From contig NZ_CP022162.1 in the NCBI RefSeq assembly GCF_003293595.1, positions 2,921,432 to 2,985,431 of the forward strand: DNA of 64,000 bases. The letters run 5' to 3'. Made by a program: the position numbers and the translations under genes. Shown here in pieces: positions 7,446 to 15,575 of the stretch (positions are counted from its first letter, which is position 1; each line of letters starts with the position of its first letter). The DNA comes from Microbacterium sp. PM5. GTDB lineage: Bacteria > Actinomycetota > Actinomycetes > Actinomycetales > Microbacteriaceae. Under the pieces are notes generated by a model. It saw only the letters and a program-made list of their open reading frames with translations. It was not told where the DNA came from and did no database searches.

Positions 7446-8294
7446 ATGAACAACGACGGATTCGGCCCCGATCGCTATGGCGCAGACGTCCTGGCCGCGG
7501 GATGGCGGGACGCGGGGCGCCGCGCGGTGCCGCGCGTGGCGGCCGCGCCGGACCTCGTCGTGGAGATCGCCAGCGACGGCTTCTGCGGCGCCGTCATCGG
7601 CATCCAGTCGGGTCATGTCGAGCTGGAGGACCGCCGCGGTCGCCGTCGACTGTTCCCCCTCGGCGGCGGCTTCCTGATCGATGGACAGGCGGTCGTCCTG
7701 GAGGCGCCGAAGGCCGCGGCATCCGGACCCCGCCGCACCGCTTCCGGCTCGTTCGCCGCCGACACGACTCGCGCCCGCGTGGCCCGCGCCTCGCGGATCC
7801 TCGTCGAAGGCCGCCACGACGCCGAGCTCGTCGAGAAGGTGTGGGGCGACGATCTTCGGGTCGAGGGCGTCGTCGTCGAGTACCTGCAGGGCGTCGACCT
7901 GCTCGAAGAGGTGCTGCGCGAGGAGCCGCCCGGACCGGGACGACGCTACGGAGTGCTCGTCGATCACCTCGTGCCCGGGTCGAAGGAGTCGCGCATCGCC
8001 GACGCCGTCGCCCGGGGGCCGCACGGCCCTCACGTGCGGATCGTCGGCCACCCCCACATCGATGTGTGGCAGTGCGTGACCCCGCGTGCGCTCGGCATCG
8101 CGGCGTGGCCGGACGTGCCCCGCGGCATCGAGTGGAAGGTGGGCGTGAGCCGGGCTCTCGGGTGGCCCGCCCGCGACCAGGCCGACATCGCCCGCACATG
8201 GCAGCGCATCCTCGCAGCGGTGCACAGCTACCGCGACCTCGACCCGGCGCTGCTGGGACGCGTCGAAGAGCTCATCGACTTCGTCACCGCGTGA
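7446..8294 (+). CDS. DUF3097 family protein
   Basis: A 282-residue cytoplasmic protein of DUF3097, a family almost restricted to actinobacteria and of unknown function. The conserved VEGRHDAELVEKVWGDDLRVEG block resembles the TOPRIM-like motif of small nucleotidyl-transfer domains (E, then DxD-like acidic positions downstream in VLVDHLVPGSKESR). I infer a possible nucleic-acid-processing role and have no direct evidence for it. The N-terminal third looks like a small beta domain (SGHVELEDRRGRRRLFPLG). The ATG at 7446 has a strong GGAGGA ribosome-binding site; an earlier in-frame start would add only a Gly/Pro-rich stretch and is not supported. Confidence 0.88.
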   Translation: MNNDGFGPDRYGADVLAAGWRDAGRRAVPRVAAAPDLVVEIASDGFCGAVIGIQSGHVELEDRRGRRRLFPLGGGFLIDGQAVVLEAPKAAASGPRRTASGSFAADTTRARVARASRILVEGRHDAELVEKVWGDDLRVEGVVVEYLQGVDLLEEVLREEPPGPGRRYGVLVDHLVPGSKESRIADAVARGPHGPHVRIVGHPHIDVWQCVTPRALGIAAWPDVPRGIEWKVGVSRALGWPARDQADIARTWQRILAAVHSYRDLDPALLGRVEELIDFVTA

Positions 8295-8330
8295 ACCCGT
8301 CGTCACCTCTATAACCGGAGTGCTCGCCGG

Positions 8331-8336
8331 TACCCT
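8331..8336 (+). promoter_or_regulatory. -10 element, leaderless promoter of trmB
   Basis: TACCCT ends six bases before the ATG at 8343. No ribosome-binding site is visible, which fits a leaderless transcript. Confidence 0.7.
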
Positions 8337-8342
8337 GGTCGG

Positions 8343-9089
8343 ATGCCGCACGAGACAGATGCTCCCCGTTTCCGCGACAAGCCCGTCTCGTTCGTGCGCC
8401 GCAGCGGCCGGATGAGCGACGCGCAGGAGCGCGCCTGGGCGGAGCTGGCCTCGCGGTACGTCATCGACGTGCAGCGCGATGCCGCGGCGACCAGCGTGCT
8501 TCCGGGGACCTCGATCGTGCCCGCCGAGGTGTTCGGCCGCGCCGCGCCCCTGACCGTGGAGATCGGATCGGGCCAGGGTCATGCGATCGTCAGCGCTGCG
8601 GCCGCCGCGCCCGACCGCGACTTTCTTGCGGTGGAGGTGTTCCGCGCGGGGCTGGCCCGTACGATGCTCGACGCCGACCGCGCCGGCATCCGCAACCTCC
8701 GCCTCGTCGAGGCGAACGCGCCTGAGGTCCTCGAGCACCTGCTGCCGGAGGCCAGCGTGGACGAGTTGTGGATCTTCTTCCCCGACCCGTGGCACAAAGC
8801 CAAGCACAACAAGCGCCGACTGATCGCGCCGCCGTTTCCGCCGCTGGCGGCACGGGCGCTGCGCGACGGCGGACGCCTGCGACTCGCGACCGACTGGGAG
8901 GACTACGCGCGGCAGATGCGTGAGGTCCTGGCCGCTGCCGAGGAGTTCGTCCCGGCGTTCGACGGTGAATGGGCCGAGCGGTTCGACGGTCGCGTGATGA
9001 CGGCGTTCGAGCGTAAGGGCATTGCGAAGGGTCGCGAGATCCGCGACCTGGATTATCGCCGTCTGCCGCGCACGGCGTCGGGCGCGTGA
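8343..9089 (+). CDS. trmB: tRNA (guanine46-N7)-methyltransferase
   Basis: This 248-residue class I SAM-dependent enzyme methylates G46 in the variable loop of tRNAs. The SAM loop EIGSGQG is at residues 73-79. The diagnostic TrmB block PDPWHKAKHNKRRL at about 147-160 is followed by RLATDWEDYARQM and the C-terminal TAFERKG motif that contacts substrate. Length and motif order match the family with nothing missing. The start is leaderless. The stop overlaps the GTG of the following CPBP-like gene (GTGA), so the two form a coupled pair. Confidence 0.96.
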   Translation: MPHETDAPRFRDKPVSFVRRSGRMSDAQERAWAELASRYVIDVQRDAAATSVLPGTSIVPAEVFGRAAPLTVEIGSGQGHAIVSAAAAAPDRDFLAVEVFRAGLARTMLDADRAGIRNLRLVEANAPEVLEHLLPEASVDELWIFFPDPWHKAKHNKRRLIAPPFPPLAARALRDGGRLRLATDWEDYARQMREVLAAAEEFVPAFDGEWAERFDGRVMTAFERKGIAKGREIRDLDYRRLPRTASGA

Positions 9090-9952
9090 GCGCGCCGCCG
9101 ACCGTGACAGAGGGCGCCGGCGCGCGGCGGCTCGGGATGGGCGTCATTCCCGCCGGGGCGGTGTGCCTGGCCGCCCCGGCGTTCTTCGTCTTGCGCCAGC
9201 CGCTGCTCGGCATCGCCCTTCTGGTCGTCGGGGTCGCGGGCGCGATCGCCCTCGAGCGGGGCCGGGTCGCGGCATCCACGCCGTCGCTCGCGCGGGATCT
9301 GTCGCTTATCGCGATGGGGATGCTCGTGGTGAGCTCGATCTCGTTGGAGGCGAAGCTCGACACCGTCTCGATGCTGCGGTTCACTCTGGCGCTGGGCGGC
9401 GCGGTCGCGCTGCCGTATGCCGTGTCGCGATGGGTCTACCGCGATCGCGCGATCCGCTTCCCCTGGCGCGGCGGGGGACGATGGCGCGGCTGGCAGTGGG
9501 GGTGGCTCGGGGCCGTGCTGGCGCTCGGCTGGCTGATCCTGCCGTTCTACTTCATCACGTCGGGCGTGTACCGCAACTGGCCGGTGGTGGACACTCCCGA
9601 CCTCATCGCCCGGCTCTTCGTCGGCGTCGGCGCCGTGGGCATCTGGGACGAGCTCTTCTTCATCTGCACGGTGTTCGCGCTGCTGCGCCGTCATCTCCCG
9701 GATGCCGCGGCCAATCTGCTGCAGGCGGTCGTGTTCGTCTCCTTCCTCTGGGAGCTCGGCTACCGCGCCTGGGGGCCGGTGCTCACCATCCCGTTCGCTC
9801 TCCTGCAAGCGGTCATCTTCCTCAAGACCCGTTCGCTGGGCTACGTCGTGACGGTGCATCTGCTCTTCGACGCCGTCGTCTTCGCGGTCCTCGTGCACGC
9901 ACACAATCCGGGGCTGTGGGACGCGGTTTTCCTCGTCGCGCCCGGGTCGTGA
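9086..9952 (+). CDS. CPBP-like intramembrane protease-fold membrane protein
   Basis: A 288-residue polytopic protein with about eight hydrophobic segments. The segment with WDELFFICTVFALLRR (Asp188, Glu189) and the later VHLLFDAVVF (His258, Asp262) correspond in position to the EExxxR and HxxxN/D motifs of the CPBP/Abi family of intramembrane glutamic endopeptidases. The first Glu is replaced by Asp and the Arg is displaced, so catalytic activity is uncertain. The GTG start overlaps the trmB stop. The gene ends 43 bases before the guanidine-III pseudoknot core, so read-through from trmB could pass into the riboswitch unless a promoter or terminator intervenes. Confidence 0.65.
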   Translation: MSAPPTVTEGAGARRLGMGVIPAGAVCLAAPAFFVLRQPLLGIALLVVGVAGAIALERGRVAASTPSLARDLSLIAMGMLVVSSISLEAKLDTVSMLRFTLALGGAVALPYAVSRWVYRDRAIRFPWRGGGRWRGWQWGWLGAVLALGWLILPFYFITSGVYRNWPVVDTPDLIARLFVGVGAVGIWDELFFICTVFALLRRHLPDAAANLLQAVVFVSFLWELGYRAWGPVLTIPFALLQAVIFLKTRSLGYVVTVHLLFDAVVFAVLVHAHNPGLWDAVFLVAPGS

Positions 9953-9978
9953 TCAGGAAGAACCGCTAGTCTGCACGA

Positions 9979-10036
9979 AGACCCCGACAGGGTCTCCGGA
10001 CGAGGGATCCCAGTACCCGGTGAGCGACAAGACTGG
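9979..10036 (+). ncRNA. Guanidine-III (ykkC-III) riboswitch with upstream hairpin
   Basis: The core at 9996-10036 has the ykkC-III features: CCGGACGAGG at the 5' end, GTACCCGG in the middle and GACAAGACTGG at the 3' end. CCGG (9996-9999) can pair with CCGG (10017-10020). CCAGT (10010-10014) can pair with ACTGG (10032-10036). The two stems interlock as an H-type pseudoknot. A separate AGACCC/GGGTCT hairpin lies at 9979-9995. The ribosome-binding site GGAAGG (10039-10044) begins three bases after the pseudoknot, so ligand binding could control translation of the exporter that follows. Confidence 0.88.
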
Positions 10037-10051
10037 CCGGAAGGTCACGTC

Positions 10052-10372
10052 ATGTCCTGGGTCATCCTCATCGTCTCCGGCGTTCTCGAAGCGGTCTGGG
10101 CGACCGCGCTCGGCAAGTCCGAAGGTTTCAGCCGACTTGTTCCGACGATCGTGTTCGCCGTCTCGCTGACCGCCAGCATGGGCGGTCTGGCGTGGGCCAT
10201 GCGCGACATCTCCACCGGCACCGCGTACGCCGTGTGGGTCGGTATCGGGGCCTCGCTCACCGTCGCCTACGCCATGATCACCGGCGACGAGCAGTTCTCG
10301 CTCGTGCGGCTGCTGCTCATCCTCGGCCTCGTCGGGTGCGTCGTCGGACTCAAGCTCGTCGGTCACGACTGA
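10052..10372 (+). CDS. gdx: SMR-family exporter, probable guanidinium exporter (Gdx/SugE type)
   Basis: A 106-residue small multidrug resistance protein with four transmembrane helices. The essential proton- and substrate-coupling Glu13 lies in VLEAVWATALGKSEGF, matching the SugE/Gdx branch rather than EmrE, and the length is normal for a dual-topology homodimer. Gdx proteins export guanidinium in exchange for protons. The guanidine-III riboswitch in its leader strongly supports that substrate. Only one SMR gene is visible, so it probably works as a homodimer. The ATG at 10052 is seven bases from GGAAGG. It converges on the rhomboid-MprF gene, with only 24 bases between the stops. Confidence 0.9.
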   Translation: MSWVILIVSGVLEAVWATALGKSEGFSRLVPTIVFAVSLTASMGGLAWAMRDISTGTAYAVWVGIGASLTVAYAMITGDEQFSLVRLLLILGLVGCVVGLKLVGHD

Positions 10373-10396
10373 GCGCGCCGCGGCATCCGTCGACGC

Positions 10397-12502
10397 TCAG
10401 CGCTCGCCGCGCAGCAACTCCAGCCCCGCGCTCGCGAACTGCCGTGTCGTCGCGGAGGGCAGGAACGCACGCGTGAGTCCGGCGCCGATCCGCGGCAGGT
10501 CGGCCTCGTCGCGGAACAGCAGCGACATGGTCTCGTAGCGCGGGTGGAACTTCTGCTTGAAGCGGTGCAGCGACTGGAACCCGTACACCGGCTCGAGCGC
10601 ATCGGACAGGCGCGTGCTCAGCGCCGCGAGCCCCTGGGCCTCGGGCGGGTACTCGTGGGTGAGCGGTGCGCCGGACAGCGACATGAACTCGGCACCCTCG
10701 TCGCGGAAGGCGACGGCCGAGCTGCCGATGAGGTACTCCATCACCGGCCCGAACCCGTGCTCGCGGCGACGCATCAGGTCGAGGGTCCATCCGCGCACGA
10801 CGCCCTCGCCGTACACCGGCATCCACGACAAGAAGCCGTGCACGTCGCCCCGTGCGTCGAGGGCGAGCGCGATGCGCACCTCGGGGTCGTCCGCTTCGGC
10901 GAGCGTTCCGAGCGTGAAGCGCATCTCGGGCAGTTGCTTCTCGCCGACCCACTGGTTCGAGATCGCCTGCAGCTGTGTACGCACACCCCACGACTCGTCG
11001 CGCAGATGCGTCAAGCGGAAGGTCATCTCCTCGCGTCCGGCGCGGTTGAGGGTCGTGCGCACCGAGTTCCACCGCTTGCCGGTGTACGCGAGCCCGGGCA
11101 GATCGACGATGGTGTCGTCGGCGACGACGAGTGCGCGCCACCCGCCCGGCACGGCCGCCTGCGTGGCCGCCCCGGCGCTGAAGAAGCAGGGGATGAGCGC
11201 CGCCTCCTCGGCTGCCGCGATGAACTCGGCCACCGACGCCGCCCGACCCTCCTCGGGACCCAGGGGATCGGCCAGAGCGATCGCCGCCCCCGCACGGATC
11301 TGGTAGGCGACGATGCCGGTGCTCGTGCGCAGGTAGCTGTTGCCGTCCCACGTCGTCATCCATGACAGCGTGCCACCGCCGTGGGCGCGGATGAGGTCGG
11401 CCACCTCCCGGGAGTCCGGTTGAGCGTCGGGCGTCCCGAGCCCGCTGCGCCGCGCACCGGAGAAGGCGCCGCGCACCACGATCAGATAGACGAGCAGCAC
11501 GAGCGCGATCAGGCCGCTGCCGATCTCGATTGCGGTCTCGCCGTCGACGGGGACACCGAGGTCGAGACGCACGTCCAGCGTGACGATGACCGCGAGCAGC
11601 GCCGCGGCCAGGATGTTCAACGCCAGCAGCACGAGAGCGCAGATCCACGCCCAGCGCCGCGCGCGCCGCAGTCCCTGGGCGATCACGAGCACCACGACGA
11701 CGTCGATGGCCGTCGTCGTCCAGTCGCTGGAGAGCGGGTCGGTCGTCCCGAACGGGCCGTAGGTCGGGATCAGCGTCAGGATCACTTCGATGCCGACGAA
11801 GGCGAGCATGCCGAGGAAGGCGATCAGTCGCTGCTCGCGGATGGTGGCGCGACGCGGTCGCAGGGTGCGGTCGAACACGAGCACGACGAGCACGGCGATG
11901 AGGTGGGAGAGGTCGGCCACGGTCCCCAGGACCAGGACCCCGACGATGACAACCGCGATGAGAACGAGCCACGCCCGCAGACGCCACGGCGAGGCCAGCA
12001 GGCCGATCACGGCGGCGATGCACGCGAAGGTACCGCCGCTGGCGCCCACGTCGAGGGTGGTCGCGGTGTCCTGCACCCACTCCCAGCCGGAGAAGACGCT
12101 CAGCACGGCCAGGAGCAGTGAGGTCGCCAGGACCGCCACGACCTGCCCGATCCAAAAGTACGCGAGTGCGACGCGGGTGCCGCGGGCGTATTCGAGCAGG
12201 CCCATCCCGACGAAGCCGAGCAGGGTCGGCACGAACAGCCACGGCTCGGCGACGAAGAAGGTTCCGGTGAGGGGAGTCCACCATCGACCGGCCTCCAGCG
12301 CCGGCAGGCCGTACGCCCAGGTGTCCATTCCCGTGCTCTCGTCGAACGGCGACCACAGCCCTTGCGAGAGGATGCCGACGACGAGGATCGCCCCGACGGT
12401 GAACAGTGTCGCCGGCACGTGGCGCACGATGCGGATGAGAGCGTGTGCACGGCCCGCGGGGTCGGCGGGCGCGGGGGAGGCGGCGGGGACGGTCTCCGTC
12501 AT
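10397..12502 (-). CDS. Rhomboid-like membrane domain fused to MprF-type (DUF2156) aminoacyltransferase domain
   Basis: This 701-residue protein has an N-terminal polytopic region of about 350 residues. It contains a rhomboid-like GASGGTF motif (Ser155) and a downstream SHLIA (His200), the positions of the rhomboid Ser-His dyad. The usual HxxxN of the second helix reads as VAEP...LLG and is lost. Four more helices follow. The C-terminal ~320 residues are a DUF2156/GNAT-like domain (LSWMTTWDGNSYL, GFLSWMPVYGEG, LTHEYPPEAQGLAALSTRL, FKQKFHPRYE), as in phosphatidylglycerol lysyltransferases. A lipid-aminoacylating or flippase-type role is likely. The TACGGT hexamer six bases upstream fixes the start as leaderless. 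Confidence 0.82.
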   Translation of the reverse strand: MTETVPAASPAPADPAGRAHALIRIVRHVPATLFTVGAILVVGILSQGLWSPFDESTGMDTWAYGLPALEAGRWWTPLTGTFFVAEPWLFVPTLLGFVGMGLLEYARGTRVALAYFWIGQVVAVLATSLLLAVLSVFSGWEWVQDTATTLDVGASGGTFACIAAVIGLLASPWRLRAWLVLIAVVIVGVLVLGTVADLSHLIAVLVVLVFDRTLRPRRATIREQRLIAFLGMLAFVGIEVILTLIPTYGPFGTTDPLSSDWTTTAIDVVVVLVIAQGLRRARRWAWICALVLLALNILAAALLAVIVTLDVRLDLGVPVDGETAIEIGSGLIALVLLVYLIVVRGAFSGARRSGLGTPDAQPDSREVADLIRAHGGGTLSWMTTWDGNSYLRTSTGIVAYQIRAGAAIALADPLGPEEGRAASVAEFIAAAEEAALIPCFFSAGAATQAAVPGGWRALVVADDTIVDLPGLAYTGKRWNSVRTTLNRAGREEMTFRLTHLRDESWGVRTQLQAISNQWVGEKQLPEMRFTLGTLAEADDPEVRIALALDARGDVHGFLSWMPVYGEGVVRGWTLDLMRRREHGFGPVMEYLIGSSAVAFRDEGAEFMSLSGAPLTHEYPPEAQGLAALSTRLSDALEPVYGFQSLHRFKQKFHPRYETMSLLFRDEADLPRIGAGLTRAFLPSATTRQFASAGLELLRGER

Positions 12503-12508
12503 CCCTTC

Positions 12509-12514
12509 ACCGTA
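12509..12514 (-). promoter_or_regulatory. -10 element, leaderless promoter of the rhomboid-MprF gene
   Basis: TACGGT on the minus strand ends six bases before the ATG at 12502. It lies just downstream of the hairpin at 12519-12555. Confidence 0.65.
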
Positions 12515-12518
12515 GCGG

Positions 12519-12555
12519 CCCGCAGGCGTCGCATCGAGGACGCGACGCCTGCGGG
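12519..12555 (-). terminator. 14-bp perfect stem-loop between the 53-residue ORF and the rhomboid-MprF gene
   Basis: Arms CCCGCAGGCGTCGC (12519-12532) and GCGACGCCTGCGGG (12542-12555) pair perfectly around a 9-base loop. It begins six bases after the stop codon of the small upstream gene and has no U-tract, so it is a terminator-like hairpin. Confidence 0.7.
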
Positions 12556-12560
12556 AAGGC

Positions 12561-12722
12561 TCACAGCCGTTCCAGCAGTGCGGGGCCGAACACGAGCGCT
12601 GCGGCGAGAGGGACGACGAGCAGACCGATCGCGATGACGGCGATGGCGAGCATGCTGCCCAGCACCGAGAGGACCGCGGCGCCGGCGGTGGACGAGGAAC
12701 GGGTGAGGGTCGAGGTGGTCAT
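12561..12722 (-). CDS. Small single-span membrane protein (53 residues), hypothetical
   Basis: The frame encodes 53 residues: a short Ser/Thr-rich N-terminus with one Arg, then an unbroken hydrophobic segment of about 35 residues (AAVLSVLGSMLAIAVIAIG onward), ending in LLERL. Support comes from a TAGCGT hexamer exactly six bases before the ATG, the same leaderless arrangement used by neighbouring genes, and from the perfect hairpin just after its stop codon. I do not recognise a family. It may be a membrane-spanning small regulator or a subunit-like peptide. Confidence 0.6.
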   Translation of the reverse strand: MTTSTLTRSSSTAGAAVLSVLGSMLAIAVIAIGLLVVPLAAALVFGPALLERL

Positions 12723-12728
12723 GTCTCG

Positions 12729-12734
12729 ACGCTA
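12729..12734 (-). promoter_or_regulatory. -10 element of the 53-residue membrane protein gene
   Basis: TAGCGT on the minus strand ends six bases before the ATG at 12722. Confidence 0.55.
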
Positions 12735-12849
12735 CGAACCGCGGGGTGGGCTCCACATCGTGCCGCGGATGCATCGGCATCCTTCGGGAGGATGATCCTC
12801 CCAGGCCTCTCACACCGGGGCGATAGGTTGCCTCTGACACGATCTGTCG

Positions 12850-14115
12850 GTGTCTCGAACGTCTCGTCCCGTCTCACGCCGCGTGCAGATCCGGCGCCGC
12901 CGGGTGACCGTGGGAGTTCTCGCCGTGCTCGCCGCCGCCGTCATCGCGGTGGTGGCCGTCGTGGCTTCCGACCTCAACGGCATCCACCGCTCCGACATCG
13001 CGATGCCGTCGGCCAGCCCCGGCGTCGCGCAGAACACGGGAGAGGTCAACATCCTGGTGATGGGACTGGACAGTCGCGTCGATCAGGACGGCAAGCCCTT
13101 CCCGCAGGAGATCTACGACGCGATCCACGCGGAGGATGAGAGCGTCGGCGGCTACAACACGAACGTGCTGATGTTCATCCACATCCCCGCCAACGGCGGC
13201 AAGGCGGTCGGAATCTCGATCCCGAGGGACGACTACGTCGACTACGCGAACGCGCCCGACGGAGTCACGAAGGGCAAGATCAAGGAGGACTACGGCCGCA
13301 CGTTCCAGGCCACGTACGACGAGCTGACCGGCAACGGCACCGACGATGCGACGGCGTATCAGCGAGCCCGCGACGCCGCGCGGCAGGCGCAGATCCAGAC
13401 CGTCTCGTCGTTTCTCGGCGGCGTGCGCATCGACCACTTCGTCGAAGTGACGATGGCCGCGTTCTATCGCGTCGCACAGGCGGTGCAGCCGATCACGGTG
13501 TGCCTGAACCAGGCGACGGCCGACACGTTCTCGGGTGCGAACTTCGCCGCGGGGATGCAACAGATCGATGCCGCGCAGGCGATGGCGTTCGTGCGGCAGC
13601 GTCGCGACACGCAGTACGAGAACGTCGATCTCACCGACCTCGACCGCACGCGCCGGCAGCAGGCGTTCATGATCTCCCTCGCCGTCAAGCTGAAGAGCGC
13701 CCAGACCTTCACCGACTTCGGCGCGATGCGCTCGCTCATCGACACGGCGAAGCAGTACGTCGCGATCGATCAGGGCTTCGACCTGCTGAGCCTTGCGAGC
13801 ACCGCGCAGCGCCTCGCGGGCGGGGACATCACCTTCCAGACGCTGCCGGTCGAGCGGTTCGGCACGATCGACGGAGAGAGCGTCAACATCGTCGACCAGG
13901 ACAAGATCGCGGGCATCGTGCGCGACCTGCTCAACCCGCCGTCGCCGACCGCCGCGCCGACCGACGCGCCCACCGACGCCGCGAGCGACGCGCCGAGCTC
14001 TCCCTCCGACGGGGCCGACGGGTCATCGCCGTCGCCCTCGGGGTCGCCGACCCCGCAGAGCTACACCAACTCGCAGCAGCCGATGGTCTCGGGTGCGGTG
14101 CCCTGCGTGAACTGA
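12850..14115 (+). CDS. LytR-CpsA-Psr (LCP) family cell-wall ligase
   Basis: This 421-residue membrane-anchored protein has a basic N-terminus, one transmembrane helix at about residues 20-43, and an extracytoplasmic LCP domain. VNILVMGLDSR, a YNTNVLMFIHI strand, VGISIPRDDYVD (the catalytic Arg-Asp pair region), RIDHFVEV and MAFVRQRRD are all present. LCP enzymes transfer undecaprenyl-linked glycopolymers onto peptidoglycan. The last ~50 residues are a Pro/Ala/Ser/Asp-rich tail ending in a single Cys. The GTG start has a CACGAT hexamer six bases upstream. The wecA gene at 31.8 kb could supply the lipid-linked precursor for such polymers. Confidence 0.93.
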   Translation: MSRTSRPVSRRVQIRRRRVTVGVLAVLAAAVIAVVAVVASDLNGIHRSDIAMPSASPGVAQNTGEVNILVMGLDSRVDQDGKPFPQEIYDAIHAEDESVGGYNTNVLMFIHIPANGGKAVGISIPRDDYVDYANAPDGVTKGKIKEDYGRTFQATYDELTGNGTDDATAYQRARDAARQAQIQTVSSFLGGVRIDHFVEVTMAAFYRVAQAVQPITVCLNQATADTFSGANFAAGMQQIDAAQAMAFVRQRRDTQYENVDLTDLDRTRRQQAFMISLAVKLKSAQTFTDFGAMRSLIDTAKQYVAIDQGFDLLSLASTAQRLAGGDITFQTLPVERFGTIDGESVNIVDQDKIAGIVRDLLNPPSPTAAPTDAPTDAASDAPSSPSDGADGSSPSPSGSPTPQSYTNSQQPMVSGAVPCVN

Positions 14116-14223
14116 CGCGGGGCAGATCCATAGCCGCACGCCCTCCCGGTGCCGTCCTGATCGGCGTACCGTCGAGATGACAGCGACGATCCGGCCGCTG
14201 CCGTTGCATGCGAAGGAGCAGCC

Positions 14224-14976
14224 ATGGAACAGGCGTCGGGATTCACGGGGCAGACGATCATCGTGACGGGGGCGGGATCGGGCATCGGTCGGGCGACCGC
14301 GTTGCGCTTGCATCGTGAGGGCGCTCGCGTGATCGGCGCCGACGTCTCCGCCGAACGTCTCGACGCACTGCGTGCCGAGGCGTCGGACGAGCGAATGGTG
14401 ACGGTGGCCGGCGACATCGCCGAGGCGGCGACGATCCAGCAGATCATGGATGCCACCGGTTCGACCGTGGAGGGTCTCGCGAACGTCGCCGGGATCATGG
14501 ACGCGTTCCTCCCGCCGGCCGAGGTCGACGACGAGACGTGGGATCGGGTGTTCCGCGTGAACCTGACGGCGCCGATGCGGCTGGCCCGTGCCGTGCTTCC
14601 CGGGATGATCGCCCGTGGCGGAGGCGCGATCGTCAACGTCGCGTCGGAGGCGTCACTGCGCGCATCGGCGTCGGGCGTCGCGTACACGTCGTCGAAGCAT
14701 GCGCTGGCCGGGTTCACGAAGAGCGTGGCCTTCTTCTACGGACCGCAGGGCATCCGCGCCAACGCCGTGGCCCCGGGCGCCGTCGCGACCAACATCGAAG
14801 CGCCGATGAGGAGCGAGTACGCGGCCGGCCGGATCGGACCGATCATGCAGGCGCTGATGACCCCCGTCGCGACCGCCGAGCAACTCGCCTCGGCGATCGT
14901 GTGGCTGCTGAGTGATCAGTCCGCCAACATCAACGGCGTGATCCTGCCGAGCGACGGCGGCTGGTCGACGATCTGA
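14224..14976 (+). CDS. SDR-family oxidoreductase
   Basis: A 250-residue classical short-chain dehydrogenase/reductase. The cofactor loop TGAGSGIG is at residues 15-22 and NVAG at 87-90. The catalytic set is completed by a Ser upstream and the YTSSK motif (Tyr154, Lys158). GADVS after the second strand contains Asp, which usually favours NAD over NADP. The C-terminus ends DGGWSTI, as in 3-oxoacyl-reductase-like members. The substrate cannot be told from sequence. AAGGAG lies seven bases before the ATG. It converges on the next membrane protein gene with a four-base gap. Confidence 0.9.
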   Translation: MEQASGFTGQTIIVTGAGSGIGRATALRLHREGARVIGADVSAERLDALRAEASDERMVTVAGDIAEAATIQQIMDATGSTVEGLANVAGIMDAFLPPAEVDDETWDRVFRVNLTAPMRLARAVLPGMIARGGGAIVNVASEASLRASASGVAYTSSKHALAGFTKSVAFFYGPQGIRANAVAPGAVATNIEAPMRSEYAAGRIGPIMQALMTPVATAEQLASAIVWLLSDQSANINGVILPSDGGWSTI

Positions 14977-14980
14977 GGGT

Positions 14981-15463
14981 TCAAAACGATGCGCGCGGTC
15001 GCAGGGCGAGGGCCGTCGACCAGACGATTCCCGCGATCGCACACGCGAGCGAAGCAAGCCACCATGTGAGGGCGAGCTGCAGCGTCCACGACCCGTAGCG
15101 GTGGGGCTCTTCTGCGCCCAGCTCGGAGAAGGGCAGATCCCAGGCGACCAGAACGATGAACCACGACGTCGCGATCGCCGCCCAGATCCACACCGACCCA
15201 CGCAGCAACGTCATGCGGATCCACGGCTTCGTGCGGATGATGACTCGCGCTCGCACGACCGCGGCGGCGAGCACACCCATCGCAAAGATGACCCACACCA
15301 CCGTCGCCGCCACCGTTCTTCCCGTCACAAGCGTGAGCGCGTGGGCCGGGGTGTAGCCGTAGCTTTCGGGAACGCCGACTGTCGCCGCCACCACACCGAT
15401 AACGATGCTGGCGGTCGCGACCACCGTGAAGACGACGATGATGCGCGTGCGCGCGGTCACCAT
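14981..15463 (-). CDS. Four-helix membrane protein, hypothetical
   Basis: A 160-residue protein with four predicted transmembrane segments (about 8-28, 50-70, 88-108 and 130-150), short loops and a basic Arg-rich linker between helices two and three. No motif or family is recognised. The ATG at 15463 has a TACGAT hexamer seven bases upstream (15471-15476), so it is probably leaderless. The gene stands alone between the SDR gene and the tRNA-Arg gene, both of which read towards or alongside it. Confidence 0.65.
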   Translation of the reverse strand: MVTARTRIIVVFTVVATASIVIGVVAATVGVPESYGYTPAHALTLVTGRTVAATVVWVIFAMGVLAAAVVRARVIIRTKPWIRMTLLRGSVWIWAAIATSWFIVLVAWDLPFSELGAEEPHRYGSWTLQLALTWWLASLACAIAGIVWSTALALRPRASF

Positions 15464-15470
15464 GGGCGAG

Positions 15471-15476
15471 ATCGTA
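15471..15476 (-). promoter_or_regulatory. -10 element of the four-helix membrane protein gene
   Basis: TACGAT on the minus strand ends seven bases before the ATG at 15463, one base more than the common spacing here. Confidence 0.5.
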
Positions 15477-15502
15477 CGCCAGGTGACCTCGGATATGTGG
15501 AG

Positions 15503-15575
15503 TGCCCCCGACAGGAATCGAACCTGCGACCTTTGGTACCGGAAACCAACGCTCTATCCCCTGAGCTACGGAGGC
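15503..15575 (-). tRNA. tRNA-Arg (anticodon CCG)
   Basis: The 73-base cloverleaf folds cleanly. The acceptor stem is GCCTCCG/CGGGGGC with discriminator A. The D arm is GCTC/GAGC. The anticodon stem TTGGT/ACCAA has loop TTCCGGT, giving anticodon CCG for codon CGG. The T arm is GCAGG/CCTGT with loop TTCGAAT. The 3' CCA is not encoded. Confidence 0.97.
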
